DNA from: Neobacillus bataviensis
GTDB lineage: Bacteria > Bacillota > Bacilli > Bacillales_B > DSM-18226
DNA length: 64,000 nt
Assembly (NCBI RefSeq): GCF_019969725.1
Contig: NZ_JAHXYW010000006.1
Location: 124,001 to 188,000 of the forward strand
Reading direction: 5' to 3'
The notes under the pieces were generated by a model, which searched no databases, was not told where the DNA came from, and was given only the letters and a program-made list of their open reading frames with translations. This document shows, one piece after another, positions 60,895-64,000 of this stretch. The position numbers were made by a program, and so were the translations under genes. Position 1 is the first letter of the stretch. Each line of letters starts with the position of its first letter.

Positions 60895-61350
60895 GAAATA
60901 CAGCTTTCGACATCTTTCATTGCGTTTTGAAAGGAAAAACCCAGTAGTGGAACGTGCTGGAGCCACTTTTAAATAAACGTTTGATTAAATGACAAAAAAT
61001 TTGCCCTTAAATAAATAAAATCCTTATTTGCTAAGGCTTTACTGCACTTTTAATCAAACGATTGATTAGTTTTAATATTGGAGGATTTTGTTGAGCCATT
61101 TCAGTCAGTACGCGTAGATTTCTGGATATGGTACACTTTTGATAAAAATGGGGGTTTGAAGTAGACCCAGACGATTTTAGGAATCCCTATTCGGGGTTCC
61201 TATTTTTATAGACCATGTAACGGTTCTAGTGGTATCCTGGCCGGAAATCCATACTAAAAGTTCTGATTATTAAAAATTACGGATATATTTCTGTTATAGA
61301 CAGATGAAGCTGCAGCTATTTCCTTACTCTGTATGGAGGTGAAAGATATC
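60895..61350. promoter_or_regulatory. Gap with operator-like palindromes before the AI-2 operon
   Basis: TAATCAA-ACGA-TTGATTA (61051-61068) is a perfect 7-base inverted repeat. AAATAAACGTTTGATTAAA (60971-60989) is a related half-conserved copy. A weak hairpin CCTTA/TAAGG lies at 61022-61036 and a terminator-like hairpin AGGAATCCC/GGGGTTCCT with TATTTTT at 61179-61208. No ORF. The symmetric sites with a central CG are typical of TetR/LacI-type operators. Confidence 0.45.
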
Positions 61351-62913
61351 ATGGCGTACATTCTGGCATTTGATGCTGGTACTGGCAGTATTCGCGCTGT
61401 TTTGTTTGATCAATTAGGTAATCAAGTTGGGGTTTCACAAATAGAATGGAACCATTTATCAAATGAACAGTATCCAGGATCTATGGACTTTGATTGGGAA
61501 ACAAACTGGAAGCTGGTCGTTCAGTGTGTAAGGACTGTTATAGAGGAAACAGGAGTAGACGCCAAACAAATTAAAGCGATAAGTGCTACGAGTATGAGGG
61601 AAGGAATTATCCTTTATGATAAAACAGGTAAGGAGATTTGGGCTTGTGCAAATGTAGATGCTCGAGCTTCGGATGAGGTAAAGGCGTTAAAGGCATTAGA
61701 TCCTGAATTAGAATACAAGATTTATCGATTATCAGGCCAAATGTTTGCATTAGGGGCACTACCCAGGCTTTTGTGGATAAAAAATCATTTACCGGAGATT
61801 TATGACAATGCCGCTTCCATGACAATGATTAATGATTGGATTCTTTATAAATTGTCAGGGAAACTACAGGTCGATCCTTCAAATGGGTGTACGACAGGGA
61901 TTTTTGATATTAAAAAAAGGAATTGGGAAAGTGCTGCAGCAGAAATGTGCGGACTAAAAAATAATTTATTCCCGGCGGTTAATGAAGCAGGGACTGTCAT
62001 CGGTCACGTGACGGATGGGGCAGCAGCGTATACTGGGTTGAATGCAGGAACTCTGGTTATCTGTGGAGGCGGAGATGCTCAAATGGCTTCTGTTGGTGTA
62101 GGTGCGGTAAAAGCGGGGCAAGCGGTTGTATCAGGTGGATCATTTTGGCAGCAGGAAGTCAATGTGGAAAAGCCTTTGATTGACAAAAGCGGCCGTATCC
62201 GGGTTAACTGCCATGCCGTGCCTGAACTGTGGCAGCTAGAAACCATTGCTTTTTTCCCCGGTCTTGTCATGAGATGGTTCCGTGATGCATTTTGTGATTT
62301 GGAAAAAAGCGAAGCAAAAGAGACCGGTCGGGACCCCTATGAAATTTTAGAAGAAAAGGCAAGGAATGTACCAATCGGGGCAAATGGGATTATTCCAATC
62401 TTTTCAGACACGATGAATTATCGCTCTTGGCGCCATGCATCCCCATCGTTTGTTAACCTCACTTTAGATCCTCTGAAAACGGGTAAAAAAGAAATGTTTA
62501 AATCCATTCAAGAAAATGCGGCGCTTCTTACTCTAGGAAACTTAAAGATTATTGAAGAAGAAACAGGTTATTATCCAACAGAAGTTATTTTTGCAGGCGG
62601 AGCCTCGAAAGGAAAGCTTTGGAGTCAAACTCTTGCAGATGTTCTTGGAGTACCAGTAAAAGTCCCTGAAGTGAAAGAAGCAGCAGCATTGGGTACAGCG
62701 CTATTTGCAGGTATTGGCGCAGGAATTTATAAGAATATCGAGCAGGCAGTTAACCAAGTTGTAAAGTGGGAGAGGACCCATCTCCCTAACAATGAAAACC
62801 ATGTCCAATACTTAGAAATCTATGAAAAATGGAGAAATGTCTATCAAGAACAACTTCAGCTTGCTGATCGAGGTTTAACGACTCATATGTGGAAGGCACC
62901 TGGACTTGAATAA
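61351..62913 (+). CDS. lsrK: Autoinducer-2 kinase (LsrK-like FGGY kinase)
   Basis: 520 residues. FGGY kinase fold: LAFDAGTGSIRAVLFD (phosphate 1), SATSMREGIILYD, ICGGGDAQMASVG and the C-terminal VIFAGGASKGKLWSQTLADVLGVPV (adenosine site). Length and motifs match LsrK, which phosphorylates the quorum signal AI-2 (DPD) to retain it in the cell. GGAGGTGA 8 bases before ATG 61351 decides the start. It is followed by a cupin and an LsrF homologue, which supports AI-2 as substrate. Confidence 0.85.
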   Translation: MAYILAFDAGTGSIRAVLFDQLGNQVGVSQIEWNHLSNEQYPGSMDFDWETNWKLVVQCVRTVIEETGVDAKQIKAISATSMREGIILYDKTGKEIWACANVDARASDEVKALKALDPELEYKIYRLSGQMFALGALPRLLWIKNHLPEIYDNAASMTMINDWILYKLSGKLQVDPSNGCTTGIFDIKKRNWESAAAEMCGLKNNLFPAVNEAGTVIGHVTDGAAAYTGLNAGTLVICGGGDAQMASVGVGAVKAGQAVVSGGSFWQQEVNVEKPLIDKSGRIRVNCHAVPELWQLETIAFFPGLVMRWFRDAFCDLEKSEAKETGRDPYEILEEKARNVPIGANGIIPIFSDTMNYRSWRHASPSFVNLTLDPLKTGKKEMFKSIQENAALLTLGNLKIIEEETGYYPTEVIFAGGASKGKLWSQTLADVLGVPVKVPEVKEAAALGTALFAGIGAGIYKNIEQAVNQVVKWERTHLPNNENHVQYLEIYEKWRNVYQEQLQLADRGLTTHMWKAPGLE

Positions 62914-62932
62914 TTTGAAAGTGGGTGAAGGA

Positions 62933-63301
62933 ATGAAGAAAGTTCACGAAAATGACTTCGAATATCGGTTTGGTGACAATGGGCCGAAATATTTAACAAA
63001 AGGTCCGAATGTAGATGTTGGTGTGGTGGTATTGAAGCCAGGCCAAGATTTCCAAAACCATTATCATAGTGTTTGCGAAGAAATTTTCTATATCCTCGAA
63101 GGGAAGATCGATTTTTATATAAATGGGATTAAAGTTCCTGTCATACCCGGTGATATGATTCAATGCCTCCCAGGCGATGCTCATTACCTTATCAATCAAA
63201 CTGATCAAACCTTTAAAGCCCTCTTCATTAAATCACCGCATATTTTGGAAAGAGATGTTGTAAACATTAAGAATCCGGAAATCAATGAAAGGAGTGAGTA
63301 G
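62933..63301 (+). CDS. Cupin-domain protein of the AI-2 operon
   Basis: 122 residues, one cupin barrel. Motif 1 is FQNHYHSVCEEIFYILEGKIDF (two His, Glu) and motif 2 is VIPGDMIQCLPGDAHYLIN with the fourth His. The metal site is complete. It lies between the LsrK-like kinase and the LsrF-like thiolase and may isomerise phospho-DPD, taking the position of LsrG, which belongs to a different fold (ABM). That role is inference. ATG at 62933 was chosen over TTG at 62906, which overlaps the kinase end. Confidence 0.85.
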   Translation: MKKVHENDFEYRFGDNGPKYLTKGPNVDVGVVVLKPGQDFQNHYHSVCEEIFYILEGKIDFYINGIKVPVIPGDMIQCLPGDAHYLINQTDQTFKALFIKSPHILERDVVNIKNPEINERSE

Positions 63302-63304
63302 ATC

Positions 63305-64000
63305 GTGAGCTGGGGATTTCAAAATCGATTAAATAAAATATTGCCAAATAAGCGGGCAGTCATGCTTGCCATCGATCATGGCTATTTCTTAGGTCCAATA
63401 AGGGGTTTAGAAAAGCCTGAGGAAACGGTCAGAGACTTACTTCCCTATACGGATTCCCTCTATTTAACCCGAGGTACACTGGCTGCATGTATTCCCAATC
63501 ATACGGAAAAACCAATGGTTCTTCGTGTATCTGGCGGTCCTACAACGCTCGGAAAGGATTTAGCGAATGAAACGATCGTTACTTCCATAAAAGAAGCCAT
63601 TCGCCATAATGTTGTTGGTGTAGGAGTTTCGGTTTTTATCGGATCTGACTATGAAACTCAAACCGTAACAAATCTAGCTCATGTTGTAACGGATGCTCAT
63701 GATTACGGAATACCGGTACTTGGAATTACTGCAGTCGGAAAAGAGCTTGAGAAACGGGATGCTAGGTTCTTAGCATTGGCTTCAAGAGTTCTTGCAGAAA
63801 TGGGAACGGATATTGTTAAAACCTATTACTGTGACAACTTTGAACAGGTAACGAGTAAGTGTCCGGTTCCGATTGTTATTGCAGGCGGCCCCAAATTTGA
63901 TACCATTCGTGAAGCACTTGAAATCACCTATAATGCTATGGCGCAAGGTGCAGCTGGGGTGGATATGGGAAGGAATATTTGGCAATCTAAGCATCCTCTT
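63305..64000 (+). CDS. lsrF: LsrF-like 3-hydroxy-2,4-pentadione 5-phosphate thiolase, cut by window end
   Basis: GTG at 63305 starts 10 bases after AAAGGAG; 232 codons are open to the last base of the window. Reads MSWGFQNRLNKILPNKRAVML, then AIDHGYFLGPIRGLEKPEET, matching the class I aldolase-like LsrF. Lys172 in GTDIVKTYYCDNFE is the likely Schiff-base residue (Lys203 of E. coli LsrF), and IVIAGGPKFDT is the phosphate site. It would transfer an acetyl group from phospho-HPD to CoA. The E. coli enzyme has 291 residues, so about 55 are missing here. It overlooks the right window edge only. Confidence 0.88.
   Translation, partial: MSWGFQNRLNKILPNKRAVMLAIDHGYFLGPIRGLEKPEETVRDLLPYTDSLYLTRGTLAACIPNHTEKPMVLRVSGGPTTLGKDLANETIVTSIKEAIRHNVVGVGVSVFIGSDYETQTVTNLAHVVTDAHDYGIPVLGITAVGKELEKRDARFLALASRVLAEMGTDIVKTYYCDNFEQVTSKCPVPIVIAGGPKFDTIREALEITYNAMAQGAAGVDMGRNIWQSKHPL

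Overview
The window looks like a chromosomal segment of a low-GC Firmicute, most likely a soil-type Bacillaceae (Bacillus sensu lato). Support: strong AGGAGG ribosome binding sites, GTG/TTG starts used beside ATG, Bacillus-type small families (DUF2187, YesL/DUF624, CBO0543-like, Gmad2 lipoprotein), CcpA cre-like sites, a LexA-like box, and abundant Bacillus-type dispersed palindromes. No tRNA, rRNA, CRISPR array or prophage was seen. The species cannot be named from this sequence alone.

Layout. 1-7.2 kb is AT-rich accessory DNA: the 5' end of an IS110-family element running off the left edge with its leader (possible bridge RNA), a cupin, an orphan ORF, a large secreted S8 protease, a membrane protein, and a 5'-truncated IS110 transposase that breaks at a dispersed repeat. 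7.2-10 kb is a more GC-rich block: an XRE/MmyB-type regulator divergent from an FMN reductase, Dabb and SDR operon, with a perfect palindrome between them. 10.5-13.2 kb holds small genes, including a flavin reductase/ArsR divergent pair. 13.3-19 kb holds a sarcosine/N-methyl-tryptophan-oxidase-like enzyme, then an MFS transporter, a HAL/PAL-family protein that lacks the MIO-forming Ala-Ser-Gly triad, and an AraC regulator. 19.4-20.9 kb has a small secreted protein and a methyltransferase.

21.2-52.5 kb is a large same-strand locus that reads as a high-mannose N-glycan utilisation system. Two secreted GH85 endo-beta-N-acetylglucosaminidases would release the glycan. An ABC importer (binding lipoprotein plus two permeases, no local ATPase) under a YesMN-type two-component system would import it. 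Two GH38 alpha-mannosidases, a GH125 exo-alpha-mannosidase, a GH20 hexosaminidase and a GH1 glycosidase would trim it. Two ROK kinases and ManA would feed the sugars into glycolysis. A heterodimeric ABC exporter lies inside the locus.

52.5-61 kb is a patchwork of small genes (DUF2187, Gmad2 lipoprotein, a His/Tyr-repeat protein, a possible SOS gene), a lactonase-like beta-propeller, a GNAT enzyme, and a LysR / serine hydrolase / S66 LD-carboxypeptidase cluster. It is punctuated by GGGACGGTTC palindromes, a 5 x 52-bp tandem array and a decayed 3' fragment of an LD-carboxypeptidase gene. 61.3-64 kb is an AI-2 processing operon (LsrK-like kinase, cupin, LsrF-like thiolase cut by the window end) in which a cupin occupies the place where LsrG might be expected.
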